Positions 24,813-33,441 of a stretch of DNA of 64,000 nucleotides are shown here, piece after piece. The position numbers and the translations under genes are program-made. The stretch lies in assembly GCF_004361065.1 (NCBI RefSeq), contig NZ_SELT01000001.1:248001-312000 (forward strand), given 5' to 3'. This stretch comes from Cognatilysobacter terrigena. Lineage in GTDB: Bacteria > Pseudomonadota > Gammaproteobacteria > Xanthomonadales > Xanthomonadaceae. Every line of letters begins with the position of its first letter. Within the stretch, counting starts at the first letter, position 1. Under the pieces are notes generated by a model. That model did no database searches. It was not told the origin of the DNA and saw nothing but the letters and a program-made list of their open reading frames with translations.

Positions 24813-26003
24813 ATGCACAGACGCGGATCACATGCACTTTATGGTCGCTCGACGAGGATCGGTCGCTCTCGTCGTACAGCGGAATTCCAGAACGTGCTGA
24901 CCCCCGGTCGACCCCGGACGGAGCGGGGCCTACCCTGGATCGCTTCCTCCTCGAAGGACAGCGAAATCCTTCGCTTGCGCGGCCTCGTGGCTGCGTTGGC
25001 GTCGATCGCCGAGCATCCGGGCACGACCGAATCCTTCATCGAATACGCGCTCGACAAGGTCGTGGAGATCACGCGCGCCACGGGCGGCGTGGTGCTGCTC
25101 GACAGCGGCGAAGCGGGGCTGACGGTGGCGTGCGCGCGCGGGCAGATGGCGCGCCTGGACATCGACGCGTTCAACGGCGGCGAGACGCTCGCCTGTGCCT
25201 GCCTGAAGGAGGCGACCTCGCTGCGCAGCGACGCGACGGGGGCCGATAGCCGCATCCAGGGCGATGCACGCCGTCGCCATCAGTTGCATGCACTGATCGC
25301 GGCACCGTTGCGCTACGGCGACACGGCGCAGGGCGTGCTGGAGATCTGTTCGTCCGTCACCCATGCGTTCGACGACATCGACGCGCAGGCGATCGCGCTG
25401 ATCGGCAACGCGATGGGCGCCGCGCTCGGCCGTCAGCTCGCACTCGAAGAGAACGCCCGCCTTCTGCGCCGCCTGCACGATGCGCTGCTCGATACGCAAG
25501 CGACTGCGCAGATGTACCAGGACGCGGCGTCCCTCGATGCACTGACGGGCCTGCCGAATCGCGCGACGTTCGAAGCCCAGCTTGAGGCCGTCTGCGCCGC
25601 GCACGACGGCCAGCCGCATCGCTTCGGCCTGCTGTTCATCGACCTCGACGACTTCAAGGAAATCAACGACACGCACGGCCACGCGACGGGCGACGCCGTG
25701 CTGCGCGCCGCCGCCGGCGTGCTGCGCGAAACGTTGCGCGATACCGATGTCGTCGCGCGCCTCGGCGGCGATGAATTCGTAGTGCTGCTGTCGTCGCTGC
25801 GCGATGCGGATCGCGACGTTCGGTCCGTTGCAGCCGCCGTGGAAGACGAGCTCGCCCGCCCGCGCGTGGTCAACGGTGTGCGGCTGCGCATCAAGTGCAG
25901 CGTCGGCTGGGTGATCCACGACGGCGAAGCGCATGCATCGCAGGTGCTGCATACCGCCGACGAGCGCATGTACGAGCAGAAGCGCGCGCGCCGACAGCGC
26001 TGA
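24813..26003 (+). CDS. diguanylate cyclase with GAF sensor domain (second copy)
   Basis: Up to 396 residues. The first 45 are Arg/Ser-rich and may be an artefact of an early start; a GTG at 24894 is an alternative. A GAF domain follows (about 60-210: ITRATGGVVLLDS, LIAAPLRYGDTAQGVLEICS), then a helix and the GGDEF domain. DALTGLPNRATF opens the catalytic part, the active-site loop is GGDEF at 318-322, and an inhibitory RxxD (RDTD, 309-312) lies five residues ahead. It should make cyclic di-GMP under feedback. Architecture matches the 16873-17883 protein, but the linker lengths differ. Confidence 0.9.
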   Translation: MHRRGSHALYGRSTRIGRSRRTAEFQNVLTPGRPRTERGLPWIASSSKDSEILRLRGLVAALASIAEHPGTTESFIEYALDKVVEITRATGGVVLLDSGEAGLTVACARGQMARLDIDAFNGGETLACACLKEATSLRSDATGADSRIQGDARRRHQLHALIAAPLRYGDTAQGVLEICSSVTHAFDDIDAQAIALIGNAMGAALGRQLALEENARLLRRLHDALLDTQATAQMYQDAASLDALTGLPNRATFEAQLEAVCAAHDGQPHRFGLLFIDLDDFKEINDTHGHATGDAVLRAAAGVLRETLRDTDVVARLGGDEFVVLLSSLRDADRDVRSVAAAVEDELARPRVVNGVRLRIKCSVGWVIHDGEAHASQVLHTADERMYEQKRARRQR

Positions 26004-26081
26004 ACCACCTTGCGCTCACGCGCGCGGGGCTATTCATCCGTGCATGCGGCGCTGATGCCGCGCATCGTCACGGAGGTTCCG

Positions 26082-26747
26082 ATGTCCCGTCATCTTTCCG
26101 CCCGCACGCTGGGGCTCGCCGTCGTCGCCGCGCTTGCGCTCGCGGCCTGCAAGGGCAAGGGCAGCAACGACACGCTCGCCGACGGCACCACCGACGCGCC
26201 CACCGCGAACAACGGGTCGACGTCGACGGGCCCGGGCGCACCGCCGGTGGATTCCGCGAGCCCGGCGATGGGCAACAGCGCGTCGCAGCCCGCGGCATCC
26301 GCACCGCCGGGCGGCGCGGCCGGCCCGACGCTCGTGCTGGTGCCGGACGGCCCGCACGGCCCCTACCTGACGAACGCCGCGGGCAACGCGCTGTACTGGG
26401 TCGAGGGCGATCGCGACGGCAGCACGTGCACCGGCCCGTGCACGCAGGCGTGGCCGCCGGTCACGATCGACGCACAGCAGCCGACCGGTGCGGCCGGGCT
26501 GCAGGGCGCGTCGATCGCGACGGTCAGCCGGGCGGACGGCTCGCGCCAGGTCACCTTCGAAGGCCACCCGCTGTACCGCTACGCCGCCGATGCGGGCGTG
26601 GGCCAGGCGAACGGGGATGGCGTGAAGGACAAGTTCGGCAGCTGGCACGTCGCCATGCCGAGCGGAGGCACTGCCGGCGCCGCCACGGCCCCCAATACGA
26701 CGACGCCCGCAGGCGCGGCGCCTGCGGGCGGTTCGAAGAACGGTTGA
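26082..26747 (+). CDS. lipoprotein with secreted repeats (COG4315/lipoprotein_15 type)
   Basis: A 221-residue lipoprotein with lipobox ALAAC. A disordered linker rich in Ser, Pro, Ala and Gly spans about 24-80. Two copies of the family's repeat follow: GPYLTNAAGNALYWVEGDRD with TCTGPCTQAWPPV, and VTFEGHPLYRYAADAGVGQ with GDGVKDKFGSWHV. These PF03640-like domains are common in extracellular proteins near electron-transfer or redox genes, but their role is unknown. GGAGG lies six bases before the ATG at 26082, rejecting the earlier in-frame start. Confidence 0.82.
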   Translation: MSRHLSARTLGLAVVAALALAACKGKGSNDTLADGTTDAPTANNGSTSTGPGAPPVDSASPAMGNSASQPAASAPPGGAAGPTLVLVPDGPHGPYLTNAAGNALYWVEGDRDGSTCTGPCTQAWPPVTIDAQQPTGAAGLQGASIATVSRADGSRQVTFEGHPLYRYAADAGVGQANGDGVKDKFGSWHVAMPSGGTAGAATAPNTTTPAGAAPAGGSKNG

Positions 26748-26749
26748 TG

Positions 26750-26784
26750 CTGACGGGCGGCCGGCTCGGCCGGTCGCCCGTCAG
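26750..26784. other. 15-bp hairpin between convergent genes
   Basis: Arms at 26750-26764 and 26770-26784 pair over 15 bp with a single G-U and a 5-base loop (CTCGG). It follows the lipoprotein stop by two bases and its second arm covers the stop codon of the opposing 78-residue gene. There is no T-run on either side, so it is at best a weak or Rho-dependent terminator or an mRNA 3'-end stabiliser for both transcripts. Confidence 0.5.
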
Positions 26785-27017
26785 CCGTGTGCGCGACGCG
26801 GCGCGAAGGACGGGCTGTGCGCGAACGCGGGGCTGGGATCGATGGCGTCGCGACCGGCCGGCGAAAGGCAGCGGTCCCACGAGACCTGCAGCAAGCCCTT
26901 GGCGTAGAACTCGTCCTCCAGCTGCTTGTCGATCTTGGCGCGGCCGTCGACCGCGAGCAGGCGAAGGGCGGCGAGTTCGCGCGGGCTGATGATCGTCGCG
27001 TGCGGTTGGATGTTCAT
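26781..27017 (-). CDS. small hypothetical protein of 78 residues
   Basis: The N-terminal 58 residues form a compact helical unit: IISPRELAALRLLAVDGRAK, IDKQLEDEFYAKGLLQ, and WDRCLSPAGRDAI. It resembles a winged-helix or ParE/HTH-like minidomain ('elements of a small regulatory helix bundle'), but I cannot assign a family. The C-terminal 20 residues (PAFAHSPSFAPRRAHG) are probably disordered. The start codon context is weak (GGAG about 12 bases upstream). Cytosolic; neighbours give no clue. Confidence 0.55.
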   Translation of the reverse strand: MNIQPHATIISPRELAALRLLAVDGRAKIDKQLEDEFYAKGLLQVSWDRCLSPAGRDAIDPSPAFAHSPSFAPRRAHG

Positions 27018-27163
27018 GGCGCGGGCTCCCCGGGTGGTACGGGAGCCAGTCTGCGGGGCGCCGAGTTCAAGGCCACGTGAAGCCTGCGGCCGCTCGCTGA
27101 CGCCTTCAGGCTGGGCGGTCGACGCCGGGGTGCAGGCGGCGTCGAACCGGCCGTAGGGCGACG

Positions 27164-28006
27164 TCAGTCGCCCAGCACCAGCAGGAACGGGCCGAGCTGC
27201 GACGTCATCGAAACCAGCACGTGCATGCCGTCATCGAGCGCCGAAACCGGGGTTTCGAAGTCCGGCGGCGAGGCGCGATAGGTCGCGTCCTCCGGCAGGC
27301 TGTCCTTGACGACGTAGCCCATCAGCACGTTGACGAGTTCGCCCAGCGCGTCCAGCGCGAGTTCTTCGTCGCAGGCCTCGGGCGGAATCGACAGGAAGGC
27401 CTGCGCCATCGCATGCATGGTCGCGCGGTCGCAGGCAATGCCGATCGCGAGCGGGCGTTCGGCGGCTACGCGGACGAGTGCCATCGCATCCGTCGGCGGC
27501 GGGTTCTTGGCGTCGACCACCGCGGAGAACTGGCACTGCGTGCGCATCAGGCGCGGGAAGAGCTTGTTGCAGGTCGCGATCGAATTGCCGACGCGGCGGC
27601 CGATCTTGTGCGACGCGACCATCGTGTCGAGCGAACGCATCGCATCGTCGCGTTCGCCGGCGTGCGAACGCAGCTCGGCGTCGAGCTGGTCGCGCGTCAG
27701 GAAGCCTTCGTCGACGAGAATCTCGCCGAACATCTTGCGACGCGACTTCTGCTCGTCGAGCAGGATGTTCACTTCGTCGCCGGTGAGCAACCCCATTGAC
27801 TGCGCGAGGTCGCCGAAGCGCTTGTCTTCGCGACGCTGGCGTTCGTTGATCGCCATCGCCTGGTCGGCGGTGAGCATGCCCTTCTCGCAGGCGAGCTCGC
27901 CGAGGGCGGGATTGGAAATGCGCTGGATCTCGAGCGCGCGCAGGAGCTGCTGCGCGTCGATGACGCCCTTTTCCAGCAGGAACTGGCCGAAGAACTTGGC
28001 TGCCAT
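27164..28006 (-). CDS. CheX-type phosphatase-like protein with four MshEN-like repeats
   Basis: A 280-residue protein with two parts. Residues 5-114 hold four repeats with an exact 29-residue period. Each has [FL]G near its start (positions 6, 35, 64, 93), a G ten residues later and, in three of four, a terminal Gln (28, 57, 86). This resembles the MshEN repeats that bind cyclic di-GMP in GspE-like ATPases. Residues about 128-280 are a CheX domain (RRVGNSIATCNKLFPRLMRT, LALDALGELVNVLMGYV), a fold that can dephosphorylate CheY-like proteins. A single-domain receiver is encoded just upstream on the same strand, 10 bases away. Confidence 0.75.
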   Translation of the reverse strand: MAAKFFGQFLLEKGVIDAQQLLRALEIQRISNPALGELACEKGMLTADQAMAINERQRREDKRFGDLAQSMGLLTGDEVNILLDEQKSRRKMFGEILVDEGFLTRDQLDAELRSHAGERDDAMRSLDTMVASHKIGRRVGNSIATCNKLFPRLMRTQCQFSAVVDAKNPPPTDAMALVRVAAERPLAIGIACDRATMHAMAQAFLSIPPEACDEELALDALGELVNVLMGYVVKDSLPEDATYRASPPDFETPVSALDDGMHVLVSMTSQLGPFLLVLGD

Positions 28007-28016
28007 CGTCGAGTCC

Positions 28017-28397
28017 TCAGGCGGTCGCGGTGGCGGTGACTTCGGCCAGCACGCGCGCGAGCGTGTCGCGGTCGATCGGCTTCTGCAGGTAGCTCTTCGC
28101 GCCCATCTTCAGGCACTGCTCGATGTCGTTCTGCGCGCCCAGCGAACTGAGCACGATGACCTTCGCCATAGGATCGAGCTCGAGGATGCGCTTGAGCGCG
28201 GCCTTGCCGTCGACCTTCGGCATCACGAGGTCGAGCAGCACGACATCCGGCTTAAGCGCGAGGTACTGCTCGACGGCCTTGACGCCGTTGTCGGCCTCAC
28301 CGGCGAGCTCGTAGCCACAGGCGTCGATCTGCTGCGCGGTCAGCATGCGCAGCGCGCGGGAATCGTCGCAGAGAAGAACCTTCGGGCGGGCGGTCAT
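28017..28397 (-). CDS. single-domain response regulator (CheY-like)
   Basis: A 126-residue receiver domain with nothing attached. KVLLCDDSRALRM supplies the acidic pair, DVVLLDLVMPKVDG carries the phosphoacceptor Asp (about residue 55), VLSSLGAQND has the conserved switch Ser, and SYLQKPID has the invariant Lys. Output must be by protein contact. It probably forms a unit with the CheX protein encoded ten bases downstream, which is a candidate phosphatase. The cognate kinase is not in the window. Start at 28397; upstream open frame is Pro/Arg-rich. Confidence 0.9.
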   Translation of the reverse strand: MTARPKVLLCDDSRALRMLTAQQIDACGYELAGEADNGVKAVEQYLALKPDVVLLDLVMPKVDGKAALKRILELDPMAKVIVLSSLGAQNDIEQCLKMGAKSYLQKPIDRDTLARVLAEVTATATA

Positions 28398-28497
28398 CGT
28401 GGTGTCCTGGCACGCATCCGGCGCGCGCGTTCCGTGGGCGATCGGCATCGACCCTCGGAACTCCGTAACGGCGCGTATGGAGGAAGCTTGAGGGCGA

Positions 28498-29739
28498 TCA
28501 ACGCGCCACGTGACGGGCGGCGGCGCGCCCGGCACGCAGCCCGCTCGCGAAGCAGGCGGTGAGCAGGTAACCGCCGGTGGGCGCCTCCCAGTCGAGCATC
28601 TCGCCGGCGACGAAGACGCCCGGGCGATCGCGTAGCTGCAGGTCGTCGTCGAGGTCTTCGAGGCGCACTCCGCCTGCCGAGCTGATGGCCTCGGCGATCG
28701 GGCGGGGCGAGAGCAGCCGCAGCGGCAGCCGCTTCAGCGTGGCGGCGAGGCGGGCGGGATCGTCGGGCAGCGGGTGGCCCAGCACCTCGTGCAGCAGCCC
28801 TGCGCGCACGCCGTGGACGCCGGCCTGCCGGCGCAGGTGGTCACTCAGGCTCCGGCCCTTGCGTGGGCGGGCGAGGGCGTCGCGCAGGGCGGCCTCGTCG
28901 CGGCCCGGGACCAGGTCGAGTTCCAGCACGGCGGAGCCACTGCGCGCGATCGAATCGCGCAGGTCGGCGGACAGCGCGTAGATCAGGCTGCCTTCGATGC
29001 CCGAGGCGCTGACCACGCATTCGCCCTGCAGCGAGCGATGCGCACCTGCGGTATCCGCCCAGTGCGCGACGACGGGCTTCAACGGCTCGCCCGCGAATCG
29101 CTGGACGAAATACGGCGTCCACGCCACGTCGAACCCGCAGTTCGACGGCACGAGCGATGCGACGTCGACGCCCGCATGGCGAAACGGTGCCACCCACGCG
29201 CCGTCCGACCCCAGTTCGGGCCAGCTGCCGCCACCCAGCGCGAACACGGTCGCACGCGCGCTCGCTTCGACGACGCCATCGGGCGTGTCGAAGCACAGCG
29301 CACCGTCCTCGCTCCATCCCCTCCAGCGATGCTGCACGTGGAACCGCACACCGGATTCGCGCAAACGCCGCACCCAGCCGCGCAGCAGCGGCGCGGCTTT
29401 CATGTCGGTCGGAAACACGCGGCCTGACGTGCCGACAAAAGTGTCGATGCCAAACCCGCGCGCCCACTCGCGCAGAGCGTCCGCATCGAAATCGTCGAGC
29501 CAGCGCCCGACCTCCGCCGCACGCTCGCGGTAGCGCGTGTCGAAGGCAGGGCGCGGCTCGGAATGCGTGAGGTTCAGCCCGCCCTTGCCGGCGATCAGAA
29601 ACTTGCGCCCGACCGATCCTTTCGCATCGAACAGATCGACCTCGACGCCCGCGGTGCGTGCGATTTCCGCCGCCATCAGGCCGGCGGGGCCGCCGCCGAT
29701 GATGGCGATGCCGGGAAGGTCGAGTCGTTCGGACGACAT
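28498..29739 (-). CDS. HI0933-like FAD-dependent oxidoreductase (TIGR03862 type)
   Basis: A 413-residue flavoprotein. The N-terminal dinucleotide fold is IAIIGGGPAGLMAAEIA, then KFLIAGKGGLNLTH, a strong signature of the BaiN/HI0933 group. GGGSWPELGSDG and SASGIEGSLIYALSADL follow, and VFVAGEMLDWEAPTGGYLL near the end is the second FAD-contact motif. These proteins probably use FAD and may reduce bile-acid-like or other enones, but the TIGR03862 branch is uncharacterised. No signal peptide. The preceding open frame to 31356 is antisense to the next gene and is not coding. Confidence 0.88.
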   Translation of the reverse strand: MSSERLDLPGIAIIGGGPAGLMAAEIARTAGVEVDLFDAKGSVGRKFLIAGKGGLNLTHSEPRPAFDTRYRERAAEVGRWLDDFDADALREWARGFGIDTFVGTSGRVFPTDMKAAPLLRGWVRRLRESGVRFHVQHRWRGWSEDGALCFDTPDGVVEASARATVFALGGGSWPELGSDGAWVAPFRHAGVDVASLVPSNCGFDVAWTPYFVQRFAGEPLKPVVAHWADTAGAHRSLQGECVVSASGIEGSLIYALSADLRDSIARSGSAVLELDLVPGRDEAALRDALARPRKGRSLSDHLRRQAGVHGVRAGLLHEVLGHPLPDDPARLAATLKRLPLRLLSPRPIAEAISSAGGVRLEDLDDDLQLRDRPGVFVAGEMLDWEAPTGGYLLTACFASGLRAGRAAARHVAR

Positions 29740-29829
29740 GCGGTGCGGAATACGACGTGGGGCGCACAGCATGCCTGCAGCGACGGCCGACACGGTATCG
29801 TCCGCCGCTCGTCCCTTCGATCCGACCCG

Positions 29830-31458
29830 ATGACGCCGCGCCTGTCCGCCTGCCTGCTCGTGCTTCCGCTCCTGCACGTCGCGCCCGTCAGTGCGCGGCA
29901 AAGCGCTTCTGCGCCCACTGCCGACGCCGCGGCCGCCATTCCCGCACAGCTCGCCGATTTCGACGCCTACGTCGACTCCGCACGCAAGCGTTTCGACGTG
30001 CCGGGCATCGCGGTCGCCATCGTGAAGGACGGCCACATCGTCCTCGAGAAGGGCTGGGGCGTGCGCAAGATGGGCACGAACGATCCGGTCACCGCACACA
30101 CGCAGTTCGCGATCGCATCGAACACCAAGGCGTTCACGTCGATGGCGATCTCGATGCTCGCCGATGAAGGCAAGCTCTCGCCCGACGATCGCGTCATCGA
30201 TCACCTGCCGTGGTTTCGCATGTCGGACCCGTACATCACGCACGAAATGCGCATTCGCGATCTGCTCGCGCATCGTTCGGGCCTGAGCCTGGGCGCCGGC
30301 GATCTTCTTTACTGGCCCGGCACGTCCTACAGCGGACGCGAAGTCGCCGCGCGTCTGAAGAACGTGCCTATCAACGGCAGCTTCCGCGGGCAGTATGCCT
30401 ACGACAACATCCTGTTCGGCGTCGCGCAGCAGGTGGTCGAGCAGGTCAGCGGGCAGAGTTTCCAGAGCTTCCTCGACGCGCGCATCCTCGGCCCGCTCGG
30501 CATGAACGAGACGCGCTACAACAGCGATTTCCTCAAGCCAGGCGACGAGGTCGCGATCGGCCACGCCGCGTTCGACTTCAAGGACGTCAAGCCGCTCGCC
30601 GCACCGATGACGTGGTCGAACGTCGCGGGCGCCGGCGGCATCTATTCGAGCGTGCACGACATGACGCGCTGGATGGAGGTACAGCTCGCGGGCGGCGTGA
30701 TCAGCGGAAGCGGTGACGATGCGAAGCGGCTCGTCAGCGAGAAGCGTCACGATGCGCAGTGGCAGCTCGTCACGCCGATTCCGGTGTCGAAGCCGTCCGT
30801 GCCGCAACTCGAGCCGCTGAAGCCGAATTACGCAGGCTACGGCGAAGGCTGGTTCCTGTCCGACTACCGCGGCCACAAGCTCGTCTGGCACACCGGCGGC
30901 TGGCCCGGCATGGTGTCGAAGGTGACGATGGTGCCGGACCTCGGCGTCGGCGTGGTCGTGCTGACGAATGCGGAGATGGGCGGCGCGTTCAACTCGATCA
31001 CCTACCGCGTGATCGACGCCTACACGGGCGCGCCGAAGACGGACTGGGTCGCGGCGTATGGCGCGGCGCTCGACAAGCAGCGCGGCGATGCCGACGAAAG
31101 CTGGAAGAAGCACCTCGCGTCGCGCGATGCATCGTCCAGGCCGTCGCTGCCGCTCGCGAAGTACGTCGGCACGTATCGCGATCCGTGGTACGGCGATGTC
31201 GTCGTCGAACGCGCGGGCAACGGGCTGCGGCTGCGTTTCACGAAGACGCCGGAGCTCGTCGGCCGCCTCGACCACTGGCAGCACGACAGCTTCATCGTCC
31301 ACTGGGACCAGCGCTGGCTCAACGCGGATGCGTTCGTCGATTTCGACCTCGACCACGACGGCGCGATCCGCGGCGTGCGCATGGAGCCCGTGTCGCCGCT
31401 CACGGATTTCAGTTTCGATTTCCAGGACCTGCGCCTCGCGCCGGTCGCCACGCCGTAA
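29830..31458 (+). CDS. exported serine hydrolase (beta-lactamase family) with C-terminal DUF3471-like domain
   Basis: A 542-residue protein with a cleavable signal peptide (cut around SARQ). The catalytic motifs are S97-N-T-K100, Y191-D-N193 and H354-T-G356, an intact penicillin-binding/class C set. After about 410 residues a second domain (LPLAKYVGTYRDPWYGDV, RLRFTKTPELVGRLDHW) is of the DUF3471/lipocalin-like type found on many periplasmic serine hydrolases. Peptidase or esterase activity in the periplasm is expected; real beta-lactam resistance is not implied. Compared with the 1645 gene it keeps a proper third motif. Confidence 0.9.
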   Translation: MTPRLSACLLVLPLLHVAPVSARQSASAPTADAAAAIPAQLADFDAYVDSARKRFDVPGIAVAIVKDGHIVLEKGWGVRKMGTNDPVTAHTQFAIASNTKAFTSMAISMLADEGKLSPDDRVIDHLPWFRMSDPYITHEMRIRDLLAHRSGLSLGAGDLLYWPGTSYSGREVAARLKNVPINGSFRGQYAYDNILFGVAQQVVEQVSGQSFQSFLDARILGPLGMNETRYNSDFLKPGDEVAIGHAAFDFKDVKPLAAPMTWSNVAGAGGIYSSVHDMTRWMEVQLAGGVISGSGDDAKRLVSEKRHDAQWQLVTPIPVSKPSVPQLEPLKPNYAGYGEGWFLSDYRGHKLVWHTGGWPGMVSKVTMVPDLGVGVVVLTNAEMGGAFNSITYRVIDAYTGAPKTDWVAAYGAALDKQRGDADESWKKHLASRDASSRPSLPLAKYVGTYRDPWYGDVVVERAGNGLRLRFTKTPELVGRLDHWQHDSFIVHWDQRWLNADAFVDFDLDHDGAIRGVRMEPVSPLTDFSFDFQDLRLAPVATP

Positions 31459-31506
31459 CGTTCAACGGTTCCGGTCTATGCTGGCCGGAACCGACAGGAC
31501 CCGCCC

Positions 31507-31659
31507 ATGAGCATCGTCGCGATCGTCATCGTCATCCTCGGCATCTGGCTCGCCTTCAAGGCGGTCGGGATGATCGTCCGCCTGCTGATCTGGGCCGTGG
31601 TCCTCGGCGCGATCTACTGGCTGGCAGCGCCGTATCTCGGCCTGCCGATGCCGGGCTGA
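31507..31659 (+). CDS. small membrane protein of 50 residues
   Basis: The frame reads SIVAIVIVILGIWLAFKAVG, then IVRLLIWAVVLGAIYWLAAPYLGLPMPG. It is two hydrophobic helices separated by one basic turn (K17 and R24). It lies 48 bases after the serine hydrolase and 28 bases before the next plus-strand gene, so co-transcription is likely. Similar two-helix miniproteins are common and conserved in xanthomonads, but no function is assigned. The strong hydrophobic pattern supports coding despite the length. Confidence 0.55.
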   Translation: MSIVAIVIVILGIWLAFKAVGMIVRLLIWAVVLGAIYWLAAPYLGLPMPG

Positions 31660-31687
31660 TCGCGAATACGCGGAAAGGGGACCGCAC

Positions 31688-32047
31688 ATGAACTGGCACG
31701 TCTATTCCATCGGCCCGATCGATTACGGCTGGCACCATCTGCGCACCGTGCGCGAAACGCTCGAAGTCGCGGCCGTGCCCTGCGAGGGCAGCGACCCGCG
31801 CGAAGGCGTCGATACCTCGGCCACGCTGGCGTTCCTGAAGAGCTGGGAGTCGGCGAAGGAAGCCGCGCTGGCCGCCGGCTGGGAAGGCGGTTTCCGCCTC
31901 GAGCCGCGCGTGGTCTGGGTGCCGGACGACCTGCAGATGGCGCACGGCTTCGTCTTCAAGCAGGACCACAACGGCGCGACCTTCGTCGCCAGCCCACAGC
32001 CGCTTCCGCACCTCGCGGCGCTCGTCGCGGCTGAACAGCCCGCCTGA
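31688..32047 (+). CDS. hypothetical protein, 119 residues
   Basis: Cytosolic alpha-beta protein: WHVYSIGPIDYGWHHLRTVR, then ATLAFLKSWESAKEAALAAG, then EPRVVWVPDDLQMAHGFVFKQDHNGATFV. The alternation of strands with one long amphipathic helix suggests a compact single domain. GAAAGGGGA upstream provides a ribosome site. I do not recognise the family; I have the impression of a protein conserved across related species because of the unusual Trp/His-rich ends. It lies in a five-gene plus-strand run. Confidence 0.6.
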   Translation: MNWHVYSIGPIDYGWHHLRTVRETLEVAAVPCEGSDPREGVDTSATLAFLKSWESAKEAALAAGWEGGFRLEPRVVWVPDDLQMAHGFVFKQDHNGATFVASPQPLPHLAALVAAEQPA

Positions 32048-32080
32048 GTCCGGGGCGGCCGGACCGGGCCGCTTCGTACA

Positions 32081-32830
32081 ATGGCGACCATGCCGCTCAA
32101 CGTCGCCGCCTACCATTTCGCCGTTCTCGACGATGCCGACGCGCTCGCCGCCACGCTGCATGCCGCGGCGGAGGCGGGCGACGTGCGCGGCACGGTTCTC
32201 GTTGCGCCCGAAGGCGTAAACCTCTTCCTTGCGGGCGACGAGGCCGCGGTTGAATCGGTGCTCGACGTGCTGCGCGCCGACGCACGCTTCGCCGGTCTCG
32301 AGGTCAAGCGCAGCTGGAGCCGCGCGCAGCCGTTTGGCCGCCTCAAGGTCAAACGCAAGCCCGAGATCATCACGTTCCGCCGCGACGGCACCACGCCGTT
32401 CGATCGCCGCGCACCCGCAGTCGATCCGCCCACGCTCGCGCGCTGGATCGCGCAGGGAGCGGACGATGACGGCCGTCGCCTCGTGTTGCTGGACACGCGC
32501 AATCGCGAGGAGTTCGACTACGGCACGTTCGACGGCGCGATGACGCTGCCCATCGACAACTTCACCGATCTGCCGGCTGCGCTCGAACCGCATCGCGAAT
32601 CGCTGAGCGACGCGACAGTCGTGAGCTTCTGCACCGGCGGCATCCGTTGCGAAAAGGCCGCGCTGTGGCTGCACGACGACGGCATGCACAACGTGCTGCA
32701 GCTCGACGGCGGCATCCTCGGCTACTTCGAACAGGTGGGCGGTTTCGGTTACGACGGTCGCTGCTTCGTGTTCGATGGCCGCGTCGCGCTGGATCCGCAG
32801 CTGCAGCCGCTGGTCGACGACGCGGCCTGA
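32081..32830 (+). CDS. rhodanese-domain sulfurtransferase/tRNA hydroxylation protein-like (TrhO-type)
   Basis: A 249-residue protein. An N-terminal ferredoxin-like domain (VAAYHFAVLDDADALAATLH, GTVLVAPEGVNLFLAG) precedes the catalytic rhodanese domain (LLDTRNREEFDYGTFDGAMTL), whose active loop is CTGGIRCEKA with Cys184 and Cys190. This exact domain pairing and loop are those of the TrhO/YceA family, which installs 5-hydroxyuridine at tRNA position 34. The protein is about 70-100 residues shorter than E. coli TrhO at the C-terminus, where the extra Cys-rich zinc part is missing. The start may instead be ATG 32090. Confidence 0.82.
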   Translation: MATMPLNVAAYHFAVLDDADALAATLHAAAEAGDVRGTVLVAPEGVNLFLAGDEAAVESVLDVLRADARFAGLEVKRSWSRAQPFGRLKVKRKPEIITFRRDGTTPFDRRAPAVDPPTLARWIAQGADDDGRRLVLLDTRNREEFDYGTFDGAMTLPIDNFTDLPAALEPHRESLSDATVVSFCTGGIRCEKAALWLHDDGMHNVLQLDGGILGYFEQVGGFGYDGRCFVFDGRVALDPQLQPLVDDAA

Positions 32831-32916
32831 AGCGTCGCCGCGTTTCACCGGCCGTGCGCGGCCGCTGAGGTCTCCTAGGCGGTGGCGGCACAGGGCCGCA
32901 TTGCCAAGGAGACGAC

Positions 32917-33441
32917 ATGGACCTGCGCGACGACGGCCGCACCGCCGCCCCCGACCGCGACGAGAACATCGAGAAGCTTCGCGACCTGGCCAAGGGCCTG
33001 CATATCGCGATGCTCACTACGCGCGGCGAGGACGGTCGCCTCTTCAGCCGCCCGCTCGGCGTCGCCGAGATCGAATTCGACGGTGATCTCTGGTTCGCGA
33101 CGGGCGCCGACAGCGAGAAAGTACGCGAGATCGAAGCGAATCCGCAGGTCAATGTCGCGTTCGCATCGAAGGACAACGGCACCTATATCTCGATCAGTGG
33201 CTTCGCCGTGGCGACGCGCGACCGCGCGGAGATCGAGCGCCGCTGGAAGCCGTACATGGCCCCGTACTTCCAGGGCGGCAAGGACGATCCGAACCTCTGC
33301 CTGATCCGCGTCGAAGCGGAGAGCGCGGAGTACTGGGACGGCCCCGGCACGATCGCGGGCAAGGCGCTGCATTTCCTGCTGACCGCGGTAACGAACGACC
33401 CCGGCAAGCTGACCGACAACCAGCGGATGAATCTGCAGTAA
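32917..33441 (+). CDS. pyridoxamine 5'-phosphate oxidase-fold protein (general stress protein 26-like)
   Basis: A 174-residue split-barrel flavin-binding fold. ENIEKLRDLAKGLHIAMLTT, then GRLFSRPLGVAEIEFDGDLWFAT, then EKVREIEANPQVNVAFAS are the blocks typical of the PNPOx-like GSP26 family. The tail FLLTAVTNDPGKLTDNQRM is a stress-protein feature. Members bind FMN or F420-like flavin and are induced in general stress, without a settled activity. AAGGAGA lies six to eight bases before the ATG. A strong terminator ends the plus-strand block downstream. Confidence 0.88.
   Translation: MDLRDDGRTAAPDRDENIEKLRDLAKGLHIAMLTTRGEDGRLFSRPLGVAEIEFDGDLWFATGADSEKVREIEANPQVNVAFASKDNGTYISISGFAVATRDRAEIERRWKPYMAPYFQGGKDDPNLCLIRVEAESAEYWDGPGTIAGKALHFLLTAVTNDPGKLTDNQRMNLQ

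Noticed and set aside
26750-26784. Intrinsic terminator between convergent genes
   Set aside because: The stem is strong, but there is no T-run on either side. It is kept as a hairpin only.
29740-31356. Minus-strand open frame extending the flavoprotein N-terminus
   Set aside because: It is antisense to the serine hydrolase, whose S-x-x-K, YxN and HxG motifs are intact. The extension has no recognisable content.
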